A stretch of 64,000 nt of DNA from Serratia quinivorans (lineage in GTDB: Bacteria > Pseudomonadota > Gammaproteobacteria > Enterobacterales > Enterobacteriaceae): the NCBI GenBank assembly GCA_900457075.1, contig UGYN01000002.1, positions 744,001 to 808,000 of the forward strand, in the 5' to 3' direction. Under the pieces are notes generated by a model, which was not told the origin of the DNA, made no database searches, and was given only the letters and a program-made list of their open reading frames with translations. This document shows positions 43,318 through 52,277 of this stretch, one piece after another; position 1 is the first letter of the stretch; every line of letters starts with the position of its first letter. The translations under genes were made by a program, and so were the position numbers.

Positions 43318-44346
43318 ATGTTATTGAAAGTTGGCGAACTGGCCCGCCGTTCCGGCATCACCGTCAGGACGCTGCATTATTACGACAGCATTGGTTTGCT
43401 GGTTCCTTCTGCGCGTTCCGATGCCGGGTATCGCTTATATAATCGGGCTGATATTAGCCGCTTGCACCATATTCAGGCGCTGCGCCGAATGGGGATCCCG
43501 CTGGCGGAAGTCGGGGCAATTCTGGCACGTTCGGGGATGACGCTAACGACGGTGATTGAGCAGCAAATTGCCATGCTGGAGCAGCAACTGGCCCAGACAG
43601 CCGCACTGCGCGATCGTTTACAACAGATGCATGCACAACTCACCGCCGGAGATGAGCCGGAACTGAACGACTGGCTGACGACATTGGAGTTAATGACCAT
43701 GTACGACAAATATTTTACCGCAGACGAACTGGCGCAATTGCCTTTCTATCAGGCCGATCCCATGCGTAATCAGCAATGGGGCGATCTGGTCGCTAGCATG
43801 CGCCAGTTGATCGACAGCGGCGTCACGCCGCAAGCATTGGAGGCGCAGACTCTGGCACGGCGCTGGATGCAGATGCTGGAACGCGATACCGCTGGCAACC
43901 CGGCGTTTCTCACCCGGCTTAACGCCATGCATGCCGACGAACCCTCCATGCGTGAACAAACCGGCATCACCCCGGCGATGACCGACTACGTGACCCGGGC
44001 CTTTGCCGAAACCAAGTTATCAATTTATCAAAAATACCTGTCGGAGGAGGAATACGCCCATGTGCGCCAACACTATTTTACCCGCTTGCAGGAATGGCCG
44101 GCGCTGATCGCCCGGTTCCATCAGGCGCTGAATGACGGCGTACCGCCGGAGTCAGGGCAAGCGAAACAGCTGGCGGCGCAATGGCTTGAGCTGTTCCAGT
44201 CCTATGCCGGTACCGATCCTGCAACCCAGATGAAAATTCGCCAGGCGATGGAACGGGAACCCACGCTGACCGAGGGCACCTGGCTGACCCCGCCACTGTT
44301 AAGCTATCTGCAGCAGGCGGTGGCGCATTTGATGCGCGGTGCATGA
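43318..44346 (+). CDS. MerR-family regulator with TipAS antibiotic-binding domain
   Basis: A 342-residue regulator. Residues 1-70 are the MerR winged helix (VGELARRSGITVRTLHYYDSIGLLVPSARSDAGYRLY, several blocks), 75-110 a dimerisation coiled coil, and ~125-340 two TipAS-like helical modules (MYDKYFTADELAQLPFY, KYLSEEEYAHVRQHYF). TipAL of Streptomyces binds thiopeptides through TipAS and activates its own promoter. The promoter here has the same MerR geometry, so autoactivation by an antibiotic-like ligand is plausible (inference). Confidence 0.85.
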   Translation: MLLKVGELARRSGITVRTLHYYDSIGLLVPSARSDAGYRLYNRADISRLHHIQALRRMGIPLAEVGAILARSGMTLTTVIEQQIAMLEQQLAQTAALRDRLQQMHAQLTAGDEPELNDWLTTLELMTMYDKYFTADELAQLPFYQADPMRNQQWGDLVASMRQLIDSGVTPQALEAQTLARRWMQMLERDTAGNPAFLTRLNAMHADEPSMREQTGITPAMTDYVTRAFAETKLSIYQKYLSEEEYAHVRQHYFTRLQEWPALIARFHQALNDGVPPESGQAKQLAAQWLELFQSYAGTDPATQMKIRQAMEREPTLTEGTWLTPPLLSYLQQAVAHLMRGA

Positions 44347-44471
44347 CAAACCCAGATGGCAAGACCATAGGTTTTTCTTATATTCAGCATAAGAAAGCCC
44401 AATTTACCTTGTCGACGGGCGCGGCGCATAATGTGCTTATCTTCTGATTTTCAAGGTAAACAGGAACCGTT

Positions 44472-45017
44472 ATGACCCTTTCCGCCCCGTTAATGCTCAC
44501 CGATGCCACGGCAGACGACATGGCCGCCGTGCAACAGATTTACACCCATCATGTGTTGTACGGCGCGGCGTCGTTTGAAGAAACGCCACCGACGTTGGAA
44601 GAAATGCAGCAGCGTCTCAGCAAGGTACAGGAAGCGGGTTTACCCTGGCTGGTCGCCAAGCAAGCCGATCTCGTGGTGGGCTATTGCTATGCCACGCCTT
44701 ATCGACCGCGCCCGGCCTACCGGTTTACTGTGGAAAACTCTGTCTATATCGCCGAGGGTCAGCAAGGGAAAGGTATCGGTAAAGCGTTGTTGTCCGCACT
44801 GATCGCACGCTGCGAACTTGGCCCTTGGCGTCAAATGCTGGCTACCGTTGGCAATGCCAAAGAGAATCAGGGTTCGCTGGCCTTGCATAAGAAACTGGGG
44901 TTTAGCAGCGTAGGCACGCTCAGGGCGGTGGGTTTTAAATTGGGCGAGTGGCGCGACACCCACATAATGCAACGCACCCTGGGCGAAGGTAGTGATGGGC
45001 TGCCGCACAATGGATAA
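44472..45017 (+). CDS. GNAT acetyltransferase, phosphinothricin-acetyltransferase-like
   Basis: A 181-residue GNAT enzyme of the PAT/MddA group: FEETPPTLEEMQQRL, then GYCYATPYRPRPAYRFTVENSVYI, the CoA motif GQQGKGIGKALL, and LHKKLGFSSVGTLRAVGFKLGEWRDT. Homologues acetylate phosphinothricin, methionine sulfone or related amino-acid analogues. It is a single gene after the MerR gene; the native substrate is unknown. Confidence 0.86.
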   Translation: MTLSAPLMLTDATADDMAAVQQIYTHHVLYGAASFEETPPTLEEMQQRLSKVQEAGLPWLVAKQADLVVGYCYATPYRPRPAYRFTVENSVYIAEGQQGKGIGKALLSALIARCELGPWRQMLATVGNAKENQGSLALHKKLGFSSVGTLRAVGFKLGEWRDTHIMQRTLGEGSDGLPHNG

Positions 45018-45049
45018 ACCGGGTGCAGAAGATGCACCCGGTGAAATTA

Positions 45050-45970
45050 TCAGGCTTTTAAACGGCCACGAATGGCACCGAGAGCCGAAACCACCAGCAG
45101 CACCACGCCGCCGGCAATCAGGCCAAACACCACGTTGAGCAAAGCAGGAATAACCCCCTGCAAGATCTGGCCGAAGGTCGGCACCACGGTGGCATAGGAC
45201 GCCCAGTCCTCAAACAGATGATGCACCGGCGGCAGCCCGTGGGTCAGGATACCGCCACCGACCATAAACATGGCGATGGTACCGACCACCGACAGGGTCT
45301 TCATCAGGTAAGGCGCGGCGCTGACGATGCCGCTGCCGACAGAACGGGCTAACGCGCTGCTTTTACGGCTCAGATACAGCCCCAGATCGTCGAGTTTGAC
45401 GATGCCGGCCACAATGCCGTAAACCCCCACCGTCATCACCAGCGCGATGCCGCACAGCACGATCACCTGCTGGCTGAAGGTCGCTCCCGCCACGGTGCCC
45501 AGCGTAATGGCAATAATCTCGGCGGACAGCACAAAGTCGGTGCGGATAGCGCCCTTCACTTTGCGTTGTTCGTAGGCCGCTACGTCTTCATTGGCGTCCA
45601 GCGCCTCTGGGTTATCCTCCCCGGCCTGCTTTTTGTGAGTGAGGCTATGAAACACCTTCTCAAAGCCTTCGTAGCACAGATAGGCGCCGCCCACCATCAA
45701 CAGCGGCGTAATTGCCCAAGGGGCGAATGCACTGATCAGTAACGCCAGCGGCACCAGGATCGCCTTGTTGATAAACGACCCTTTGGCCACGCTCCACACC
45801 ACCGGCAGCTCGCGATCGGCCTTTACCCCGGAAACCTGTTGCGCATTCAGCGCCAGATCGTCCCCCAGTACCCCGGCGGTTTTTTTCGCCGCCATTTTGG
45901 TCATCAGCGAGACATCGTCCAGCAGTGAGGCGATATCGTCGATTAACGTCAGTAAGCTACTTCCGGCCAA
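45050..45970 (-). CDS. yedI: YedI, DUF808 inner-membrane protein
   Basis: A 306-residue protein with about six hydrophobic segments after a soluble N-terminal part. It matches E. coli YedI throughout: [56 protein letters not shown], and [17 protein letters not shown]808 proteins are of unknown function. Single gene convergent with the acetyltransferase gene. Confidence 0.9.
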   Translation of the reverse strand: MAGSSLLTLIDDIASLLDDVSLMTKMAAKKTAGVLGDDLALNAQQVSGVKADRELPVVWSVAKGSFINKAILVPLALLISAFAPWAITPLLMVGGAYLCYEGFEKVFHSLTHKKQAGEDNPEALDANEDVAAYEQRKVKGAIRTDFVLSAEIIAITLGTVAGATFSQQVIVLCGIALVMTVGVYGIVAGIVKLDDLGLYLSRKSSALARSVGSGIVSAAPYLMKTLSVVGTIAMFMVGGGILTHGLPPVHHLFEDWASYATVVPTFGQILQGVIPALLNVVFGLIAGGVVLLVVSALGAIRGRLKA

Positions 45971-46227
45971 AGCGGTTCATCCTTTTCATATTCATCGGTT
46001 GTCACCTGTTTAGCATAGCGGCAACTGTGCCCAAATATCCATTCTGATGGTCAGGCAGAGGCATTTTATTAGGATCCACAGTCCAAAATCGGACCTCATT
46101 CTCGGTGAAGCCTGGCCTCGTTGCTGTTTCAATAGAGGCAGACAAATTACCTGCCCCCTCGTCTGCAGTCAGAACAACACGCCAGACACGATGGGGAAAA
46201 TTGACTCAGCCCAAAAGAGGAAGACTT

Positions 46228-46452
46228 ATGTTCTGTAAAACAACGATCCGAACGCTGACCCTGATCATTGGCTTGTTGAGCGTTATTGCCACCGCGGCAA
46301 TGGGATTTGGTTCCGCCGTCGAAACCTATGGCTGGGCGTTCAACCAAGGATACAACCCGGTTCACCTTGAACATTGCCCGATGATTGCCGGCACGGCACT
46401 GCTGTTGGCCACTTTCGCGTTCACCCTGTTCAATAGCCGAAGAATGCAATGA
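46228..46452 (+). CDS. Small membrane protein of unknown function
   Basis: A 74-residue protein with two hydrophobic segments (TLTLIIGLLSVIATAAMGF and MIAGTALLLATFAFTLF) joined by a short loop with HLEHCP. The start at 46228 was chosen over a longer open frame because GAGGAAG precedes it and the hydrophobic helix begins there. I do not recognise a family. The ~190 bp upstream hold no clear gene. Confidence 0.55.
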   Translation: MFCKTTIRTLTLIIGLLSVIATAAMGFGSAVETYGWAFNQGYNPVHLEHCPMIAGTALLLATFAFTLFNSRRMQ

Positions 46453-46520
46453 TCGCGTGGCGAAAACAAAAAAGGTGGGCTATAGATAAACCACCCTAAT
46501 GAACCAGAATTCAAGGATGT

Positions 46521-47051
46521 ATGATGATAAAAAGAATAGTTTTAATCACTGTCTCGACATTGTTATTTTCATGCCATGTTTTTGCTCAGGACAATGTTAT
46601 TCCCGGAGTTGAAAAACAATTCATTAATGTCGTGAACAGTGCAGCGACCAAAGCGAACACAACTCATAATAATGTGTATCGCGCTAATACAAAATTAGCT
46701 CGTGATAATTCAATCTGCCAAACGCTGAACGGCCAACCCATTAAACAGTGGGTCGGTCAGGTGGAAAGCAGCCAAATTAATGGCCATGAAGATGATTTCA
46801 TACGGATAAAACTCGCCGACCACATAACCGTTCAATCGGCCAAAATACCGACATCATCAGGTAAGCTGGAGAATACGCTACCGCAAAACATTGCAGCCGA
46901 AAAACTTAAAATAGGTGACAAAGTGACCTTTTCCGGAAAATTTTCCCCGGGAACCAATGCCTGTATCTGGGAAACCAGCGTCACTTTGGATGGCGGCTTG
47001 TTTAACCCTAACTTTGCCTTCAAGTTCGACAATATTTCCGCAATGCCATAA
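46521..47051 (+). CDS. Secreted protein of unknown function
   Basis: A 176-residue protein with a clear signal peptide (ending FSCHVFAQ-D near residue 23). The mature part has beta-rich segments IKQWVGQVESSQ, FIRIKLADHITVQSA and GDKVTFSGKFSPGTNACIWETSVTLDGG, suggesting a small OB-like barrel. Its base composition is clearly more AT-rich than that of its neighbours and its codons differ, which hints at transfer. Two cysteines (in SICQTL and NACIW) could form a disulphide. It has its own terminator. Confidence 0.65.
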   Translation: MMIKRIVLITVSTLLFSCHVFAQDNVIPGVEKQFINVVNSAATKANTTHNNVYRANTKLARDNSICQTLNGQPIKQWVGQVESSQINGHEDDFIRIKLADHITVQSAKIPTSSGKLENTLPQNIAAEKLKIGDKVTFSGKFSPGTNACIWETSVTLDGGLFNPNFAFKFDNISAMP

Positions 47052-47064
47052 ACACCAACAATAT

Positions 47065-47119
47065 GCCTCGGGTTAATATTGATTTAATTTTTAAATTAAT
47101 AATAAACCCCGAGGCTTTT
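47065..47119 (+). terminator. Terminator after the secreted protein gene
   Basis: Stem GCCTCGGGTT paired with AACCCCGAGGC (one bulge) around a large AT loop, then TTTTA. Confidence 0.6.
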
Positions 47120-47126
47120 ATCCTGA

Positions 47127-47537
47127 TCAAACCACATCCCCTGCCGGTACATTAAGCTGCCAGGACAAACCGAATCGATCGTTTAGCCAACCGAAGCGCG
47201 CGCTGAAGCCATAATCATCAATCGGCATCAGCACCTTGCCGCCTTCTGCCAGACGGGTGAAAACCCGCTCAAGTTCGGCTTCATTGGCCAGATTAACAAA
47301 CAGGGATATTGCCGGGGTGAAGCTGAAATCATGGCTGATTGGGCTATCGGTAAATACCAGACTCTGCCGATCAAAGTCGATGAACGCCTGCCTGATCCGC
47401 AGTGGCCCATCATTACTGTCATCATAATGTTGCACCTGCTGAACCTTGAAACCGGCGAACAACTCACTATAAAGATCAATAGCCTGTTGGGCATGGGCAT
47501 TACCCTGGAACATGACAAAAGTGGAAACCTTGCTCAT
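47127..47537 (-). CDS. VOC-family protein, PhnB-like
   Basis: A 136-residue vicinal-oxygen-chelate fold protein. It begins STFVMFQGNAHAQQAIDLYSELF and ends GFSARFGWLNDRFGLSWQLNV, the pattern of PhnB-like / 3-demethylubiquinone-methyltransferase-like members. Enzymatic activity is generally undemonstrated for this group. Single gene between the secreted-protein gene and pbpG. Confidence 0.82.
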   Translation of the reverse strand: MSKVSTFVMFQGNAHAQQAIDLYSELFAGFKVQQVQHYDDSNDGPLRIRQAFIDFDRQSLVFTDSPISHDFSFTPAISLFVNLANEAELERVFTRLAEGGKVLMPIDDYGFSARFGWLNDRFGLSWQLNVPAGDVV

Positions 47538-47661
47538 GGGATGCTGTCCTCACGACGATAGAGTATTCATTAATGATAGCGGATGGATTAGCACCGCGGC
47601 TCTACCCAAGGTAATTGGAGATGTTGCTGACGGCAAGGACAAGGCGGCTTTAGGGAGAGAC

Positions 47662-47690
47662 GCGGCCTGCAGAAAAACTCCGCAGGCCGC
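47662..47690. terminator. Hairpin after pbpG
   Basis: 9-bp inverted repeat GCGGCCTGC/GCAGGCCGC immediately downstream of pbpG, without a T tract. It may protect or end the transcript. Confidence 0.4.
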
Positions 47691-47699
47691 AGAACGGGT

Positions 47700-48629
47700 T
47701 TATTCGGTTTCGTTCTTCGCCAAACGGGCATCTTTCTGACGGCGGTAATCACGGGCCGCCGCGGGGATCGGCGTCACCTTACCGGTTTCGATCCAGGTGC
47801 GCAGGCGGTTGGCATCGGCGAAATGGGTGTACTTGCCAAAGGCGTCCAGCACCACCAGCGAGACCGAACGGCTACCGATCATGGTACGCATCGCCAGGCA
47901 GTGTCCCGCTTCGTTGGTAAAACCGGTCTTGGTCAACTGGATATTCCATTTCTGGTTATATACCAGATGGTTGGTGTTGCGGAACGGCAGCGTGTAGTTC
48001 GGATCCTTAAAACTCGCCATGCGTTCGGTAGTGGTGCTGAGCTGGCCAATCAGCGGATATTGCTTGGTGGCAATCAACAGCTTGGTCAGGTCGCGCGCGG
48101 TCGAAACGTTATGAATCGACAGCCCGGTCGGCTCCACGTAACGCGTGTTGGTCATCCCCAGCGATTTGGCTTTGGCATTCATCGCTTTGATAAAGGCGCC
48201 GTAACCGCCCGGATAATGATGCGCCAGACTGGCGGCCGCACGGTTTTCCGACGACATCAATGCCAATAGCAGCATATCTTTACGGCTGATTTCACTGTTC
48301 AGACGAACGCGCGAGTAGACCCCTTTCATCTCCGGCGTCTGATGTATGTCCACCGACAACATTTCATCCAGCGGCAGATGGGCGTCCAACGTGACCATCG
48401 CGGTCATCAGCTTGGTGATCGAAGCAATCGGCACCACTTCATCCGGGTTACGCGCATACATCACCTTGTGGGTCTGCATATCCACCACCATGGCACTGCC
48501 GGAAGCCAGTTCAGGCTCGGCGGCACGGGTTATCGCGTTATTTTCGCTGGCTAGCGCGCGCGGCGCGATGCCTGCTCCTGCCTGCAAAGCGAGCAGGGTT
48601 AGTACCAAAACACGTATTTTCACATGCAT
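47700..48629 (-). CDS. pbpG: D-alanyl-D-alanine endopeptidase PBP7
   Basis: A 309-residue low-molecular-mass penicillin-binding protein (S11 family) that cleaves DD cross-links in peptidoglycan in the periplasm. It has a signal peptide (to ~residue 28). The motifs are complete: SITK with Ser70, SEN at 127-129, and KTG at 234-236. The length fits PBP7 of E. coli. In E. coli it lies next to dld and yohC; here several accessory genes intervene. Confidence 0.93.
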   Translation of the reverse strand: MHVKIRVLVLTLLALQAGAGIAPRALASENNAITRAAEPELASGSAMVVDMQTHKVMYARNPDEVVPIASITKLMTAMVTLDAHLPLDEMLSVDIHQTPEMKGVYSRVRLNSEISRKDMLLLALMSSENRAAASLAHHYPGGYGAFIKAMNAKAKSLGMTNTRYVEPTGLSIHNVSTARDLTKLLIATKQYPLIGQLSTTTERMASFKDPNYTLPFRNTNHLVYNQKWNIQLTKTGFTNEAGHCLAMRTMIGSRSVSLVVLDAFGKYTHFADANRLRTWIETGKVTPIPAAARDYRRQKDARLAKNETE

Positions 48630-48790
48630 TACTCTGTGACGAAGAAGATGAAGGTCTTATTTGGCCGAATTATATGTGAGGGATCTGAAGTTGGCACTGG
48701 GATTGTGCAAGCCGATTTGTGACAAATTCTGTCGAACAGAAAATTGCGCAAACCGCGAGCGCTCTGGGATAAGCGCCCGCGAGAGAAAAG

Positions 48791-49894
48791 TTACAGCGCC
48801 GGCTGCCAGGCCGACTGCGGCAACAGATATAAACCGGGCTGCTGCCGGGCACCGTCACCGACAATATGACCAATGCCCGCCGCCATCACCGCCAGCGTCA
48901 CGTCAAAGGCATTCAGGCTGTCGCCGTAGCCCGCCGTCAGGTTGAACATCGAGCCGTTGGCCAGTAAATACAGGGTTTTATCTTCCAGTTGGTAGGCGTT
49001 TACAAACGGCATAGGCTCGCTGTGCGGCAGGTTTTGCAGGAAGCCAACGTCAATTTCCGCCGTCACATGGCCCACATTGAGAATAAACACCCCGTCCTTC
49101 GCCTGCTGCAGATGCCGCGCCGACAGCACGTTTTTTGCCCCGGTGGCGGTAGCAATCACATCGGCCTGGCTCACCGCACTGGCAAGACTGACCACTGCCC
49201 AGCCGTCATAGCGTGCCTGCAGCGCCCGCGCCGGATCGATTTCCGCCACGATCACCTGCCCGCCGTAGGCTTTCGCCGCCGCCGCGACGCCCTGCCCAAC
49301 CAAACCATAACCGATCACCAGCACGCATTTTTCATGCAGCGTCAAATGGGTGGTCTGGAAGAAAGTGTGCCAGGCGGTCAGGCCGACCATATGGCGGTTA
49401 TGCAGCCCTTCTTTTACCGGCAGGTCATCCCAGTTGAAGATCGGATAGCGCGGCGCCATGCCGTTTAACCTACTGATGCCGGAACCGGTGGCCTCCAGCC
49501 CGGCGATAATTTGCGGGCCATCGACTGACTGATGCAGGCGGGTGGTCAAATCCGCCCCCATTTCGCACAGGTGGGTCGGCCCCCAGGCCAATGCGCGGTC
49601 GAACGATGCCGACCAGTCGGCGTCGCTCATATCACGCCAGGCGTGAGCCTGTGCTCCGCGGCGTTCCAGCCAGGCCACCACGTCATCCTGCACCGTAGTT
49701 GGGTTGCAGGTGGTCAGATAAATCGCCGCGCCCTTGTCCAGCAGGCCAGCCACCAGCGGTGCCATTTTCAGATCCAGATGCATATTGCACGCCAGCCGCA
49801 CGCCACTTAAATCCGGCAACGCTGCTACCGCCGCCCGGGTGCGTGGCATATGGCGCATCGCCCAGTCCAGTTCGCTCTCAAAATCCTGATACAT
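48791..49894 (-). CDS. S-adenosylhomocysteine hydrolase homologue (short form)
   Basis: A 367-residue protein of the SAH-hydrolase family, shorter than typical AhcY (~430-470). Recognisable parts are TTCNPTTVQDDVVAWL, TTRLHQSVDG, the NAD-binding VIGYGLVGQGVAAAAKAYG, and NLTAGYGDSLNAFDVTLAVMA. The usual C-terminal KPDHYRY tail is missing, and several catalytic blocks are altered. Enterobacteria generally recycle SAH through Pfs/LuxS, so this is unexpected. It may hydrolyse another adenosyl thioether. The start at 49894 follows GAGGAG; it is divergent from yohD. Confidence 0.75.
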   Translation of the reverse strand: MYQDFESELDWAMRHMPRTRAAVAALPDLSGVRLACNMHLDLKMAPLVAGLLDKGAAIYLTTCNPTTVQDDVVAWLERRGAQAHAWRDMSDADWSASFDRALAWGPTHLCEMGADLTTRLHQSVDGPQIIAGLEATGSGISRLNGMAPRYPIFNWDDLPVKEGLHNRHMVGLTAWHTFFQTTHLTLHEKCVLVIGYGLVGQGVAAAAKAYGGQVIVAEIDPARALQARYDGWAVVSLASAVSQADVIATATGAKNVLSARHLQQAKDGVFILNVGHVTAEIDVGFLQNLPHSEPMPFVNAYQLEDKTLYLLANGSMFNLTAGYGDSLNAFDVTLAVMAAGIGHIVGDGARQQPGLYLLPQSAWQPAL

Positions 49895-49989
49895 CTGTTG
49901 CTCCTCTAAGGCTGCGTCGCGCCGACAGGGCGCGGCTGACTGACAGAGAGTATACTGACCCTTATGTATTAAAGACATAGGGGATCAGG

Positions 49990-50553
49990 ATGGCGGATTT
50001 GGCCCACTACATTACGGATTACGGCTACTGGGCGCTGTTTATCGGCTGCCTGGCCGAAGGCGAAACCATCACTCTGCTGGGGGGGATTGCGGCGCACCAG
50101 GGGTTACTGCATCTGCCCTGGGTGATTGCGGTGGTGGCATTGGGGGGCACATTAGGGGATCAGATCCTGTATTTCCTCGGTCGGCGCTTCGGCGGAAAGG
50201 TGATTTCACGCATGAAGAGCCAGGAAAAGCGCATTGAACGCGCCAGGAAGCTGATTGCCCGCCACCCGATGCTGTTCGTGATTGGCGTGCGGTTTATGTA
50301 TGGTTTTCGCATAATTGGCCCGGTGTTAATCGGTGCCAGCAAACTGCCGCCGTCGCGCTTTGTCCCGTTGAATATTCTGGGCGCCATCCTGTGGGCAACA
50401 ATCTTTGTGTTGCTGGGCTATTTCGGCGGTGAAGCTATCGCCCGGTTTATCTCGGGCTTCGACAAACGGCTGACCAGCGTGCTGTTCTGCGCACTGGTGA
50501 TCGCCGTTATCTTGCTGCTGCGATTTTGGTGGCGCCGCCGCCATGCCGACTAG
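49990..50553 (+). CDS. yohD: YohD, DedA-family inner-membrane protein
   Basis: A 187-residue membrane protein with about four hydrophobic segments. It carries the DedA blocks CLAEGETITLLGGIAAHQG, GDQILYFLGRRFGG and FMYGFRIIGPVLIGASKLP, and matches E. coli YohD. DedA proteins support membrane homeostasis, and some are lipid flippases. Divergent from the SAH-hydrolase homologue with 95 bp between. Confidence 0.9.
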   Translation: MADLAHYITDYGYWALFIGCLAEGETITLLGGIAAHQGLLHLPWVIAVVALGGTLGDQILYFLGRRFGGKVISRMKSQEKRIERARKLIARHPMLFVIGVRFMYGFRIIGPVLIGASKLPPSRFVPLNILGAILWATIFVLLGYFGGEAIARFISGFDKRLTSVLFCALVIAVILLLRFWWRRRHAD

Positions 50554-50555
50554 GA

Positions 50556-51182
50556 TTATCGGTTTAACATCAATTTCAGGCCGAGCAAGGCCAGCACTCC
50601 GCCGCCCAACCGATCAAACCAGGCTTTAAACCGCAGATAGGTGCGGCGCGGGCGCGGTGACGACAGCACAAAGGCCACAAAGGCGTACCACAGCACATCG
50701 ATAGTCAGCGCGATCAGCGGCAACACAAGGTACATCACCGGTGATATTTTGTGGCTGAGCAACGCGGCAAACACGCTGCCGAACACAATGGCAGTGTTGG
50801 GGTTGCCCAGTTGAGTCAACAGGCCGGTGGTAAACGCCTTGCGAAAGCCCAGATGCTGCTCACCGACCGCTTCCACATTCAGCGGCTGAGTGGCCCCGCG
50901 CAGCATTTTGCAAGCCAGATAGACAAGATAAGCGCCTCCCAGCATTTTTAACGTGGTGTAAAGCCACGGCAGCGCCAGCAGCAAAGATTGCAGCCCCAAC
51001 AGGGCAATGAGCGCAAAGATAAAGCAGCCGACGCCCATACCCAACGCAACCGCCATACCGTCGCGACGCGAAGAGGCCACCGCGGTACGCGCCACCAGAA
51101 TAAAGCTTTGCCCTGGACTCATTGCCCCCAGCGTAATCGCCCCGCTAATGCTCAGTACCGATAATGCCGTCTCGCTTAACAT
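50556..51182 (-). CDS. LysE-family exporter
   Basis: A ~208-residue inner-membrane exporter with six hydrophobic segments. The family signature is GAMSPGQSFILVARTAV near the start and LLTQLGNPNTAIVFGSVFA in the middle. It probably exports an amino acid or derivative. Start choice is uncertain: ATG at 51182 (used here), ATG at 51197, or TTG at 51215 are in frame without a strong ribosome binding site. It is convergent with yohD, 2 bp apart. Confidence 0.84.
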   Translation of the reverse strand: MLSETALSVLSISGAITLGAMSPGQSFILVARTAVASSRRDGMAVALGMGVGCFIFALIALLGLQSLLLALPWLYTTLKMLGGAYLVYLACKMLRGATQPLNVEAVGEQHLGFRKAFTTGLLTQLGNPNTAIVFGSVFAALLSHKISPVMYLVLPLIALTIDVLWYAFVAFVLSSPRPRRTYLRFKAWFDRLGGGVLALLGLKLMLNR

Positions 51183-51257
51183 GCTAGCTGCCCCCATAGT
51201 GATCCCATCACTCAAAGTAGCTCAGCGAAGAAAATAAAAGCAATGCAATAGCGGGGA

Positions 51258-52151
51258 TTATTCCGCTTGCGGCCTGTCCCGCATTAACGCCACCAGTTCA
51301 TGGGCGGCCTTCTCCAGCGGCCTGTTTTTCAGCCAGATCAGGTGCATCGGCAGGCGCAGTTCGTTTTTGGTGTTTTTGAATTTCAACCTGACCAGCCGTT
51401 GCTGCGCCAACAAGGGCGCGGTCAACGACAGCGGGAAATTCCCCCAGCCCAAACCGGCCTCCACCATGCTCAGCGCCATCGGCAGGCTGTCGGTACGCCA
51501 ATAGGACTCCGCCACCTGCGGCCGCAAATCGGTAATCGGCAAATCGCGGCTGGCCACCATAATCTGCCGTACGTTAACCAGATCTTCGAGAAACAGCTCG
51601 TCTGCCACCCCGTTCAGCGCCGGGTGTGAAGGTGAGAGAGTAGCAACCAGTGATTCAGCGCCGACAAAGTGGAACTGCTCCTGGCTGTTGATATTGAGCC
51701 CACCGAACGCCAGAGCAACGCCAATCCTGCCCTGATGCAGCATATGCAACACGTCGTCCTGCGGGGCGGTCAGCACTTCGATATTCAGCAACGGGTAGCG
51801 TTCCGCCAGCGTTTTGACCGCAGCCAACAGGCCGCTGCTGTTGATGTCCGAGGCGACACCGACCGACAGAGTGCTTTCCAGCCCCTGGGATAATTCGATG
51901 GCGTGGTTCTGTAGTTGTTTTAGCTGATCGGCGATCAGCCGCGCATGCGGCGCCAGTGCCAACGCCAGCGGAGTGGGCAGCGGTTCCCGGTGTGAGCGAT
52001 CAAACAACTGAAACCCCAGTTCCGCCTCCATGTTGGCGATCCCCATGCTGACCGCCGAAGGGACACGCCGCAGCGAGCGGGCAGCAGCGGAAAACGACCC
52101 GCGATCCAGTACCGCCAGAAACAGCTCAATGTTATCGCTGGAAAAGTTCAT
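51258..52151 (-). CDS. LysR-family regulator beside a PACE exporter
   Basis: A 297-residue LTTR. The helix-turn-helix is VLDRGSFSAAARSLRRVPSAVSMGI (~12-36) and the effector domain begins near 88. It is divergent from the PACE exporter gene, an arrangement also seen for AceR/AceI of Acinetobacter, where the LysR activates the pump in response to biguanides or polyamines. Two LTTR-type palindromes lie between the genes. The start at 52151 was chosen over an ATG six codons upstream because it fits the family N-terminus. Confidence 0.87.
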   Translation of the reverse strand: MNFSSDNIELFLAVLDRGSFSAAARSLRRVPSAVSMGIANMEAELGFQLFDRSHREPLPTPLALALAPHARLIADQLKQLQNHAIELSQGLESTLSVGVASDINSSGLLAAVKTLAERYPLLNIEVLTAPQDDVLHMLHQGRIGVALAFGGLNINSQEQFHFVGAESLVATLSPSHPALNGVADELFLEDLVNVRQIMVASRDLPITDLRPQVAESYWRTDSLPMALSMVEAGLGWGNFPLSLTAPLLAQQRLVRLKFKNTKNELRLPMHLIWLKNRPLEKAAHELVALMRDRPQAE

Positions 52152-52159
52152 TGCATCAC

Positions 52160-52178
52160 CTGTCAGCAAAACTGACAG
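52160..52178. promoter_or_regulatory. LTTR-type palindrome 1 in the lysR-PACE gap
   Basis: CTGTCAG-CAAAA-CTGACAG, a perfect 7-bp inverted repeat containing a T-N11-A pair, close to the lysR start. Confidence 0.6.
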
Positions 52179-52194
52179 CTCCTGACTTTTTCTA

Positions 52195-52207
52195 TCAATA
52201 TGATTGA
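52195..52207. promoter_or_regulatory. LTTR-type palindrome 2 in the lysR-PACE gap
   Basis: TCAAT-ATG-ATTGA, a perfect inverted repeat fitting T-N11-A, about 70 bp before the exporter start. Confidence 0.55.
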
Positions 52208-52277
52208 CGGTATCTTACTCGTCAGACGGCAAAAGGTCACCCGACCACCAAGCCAAAAATCAGTCAGGAGATGAGTA

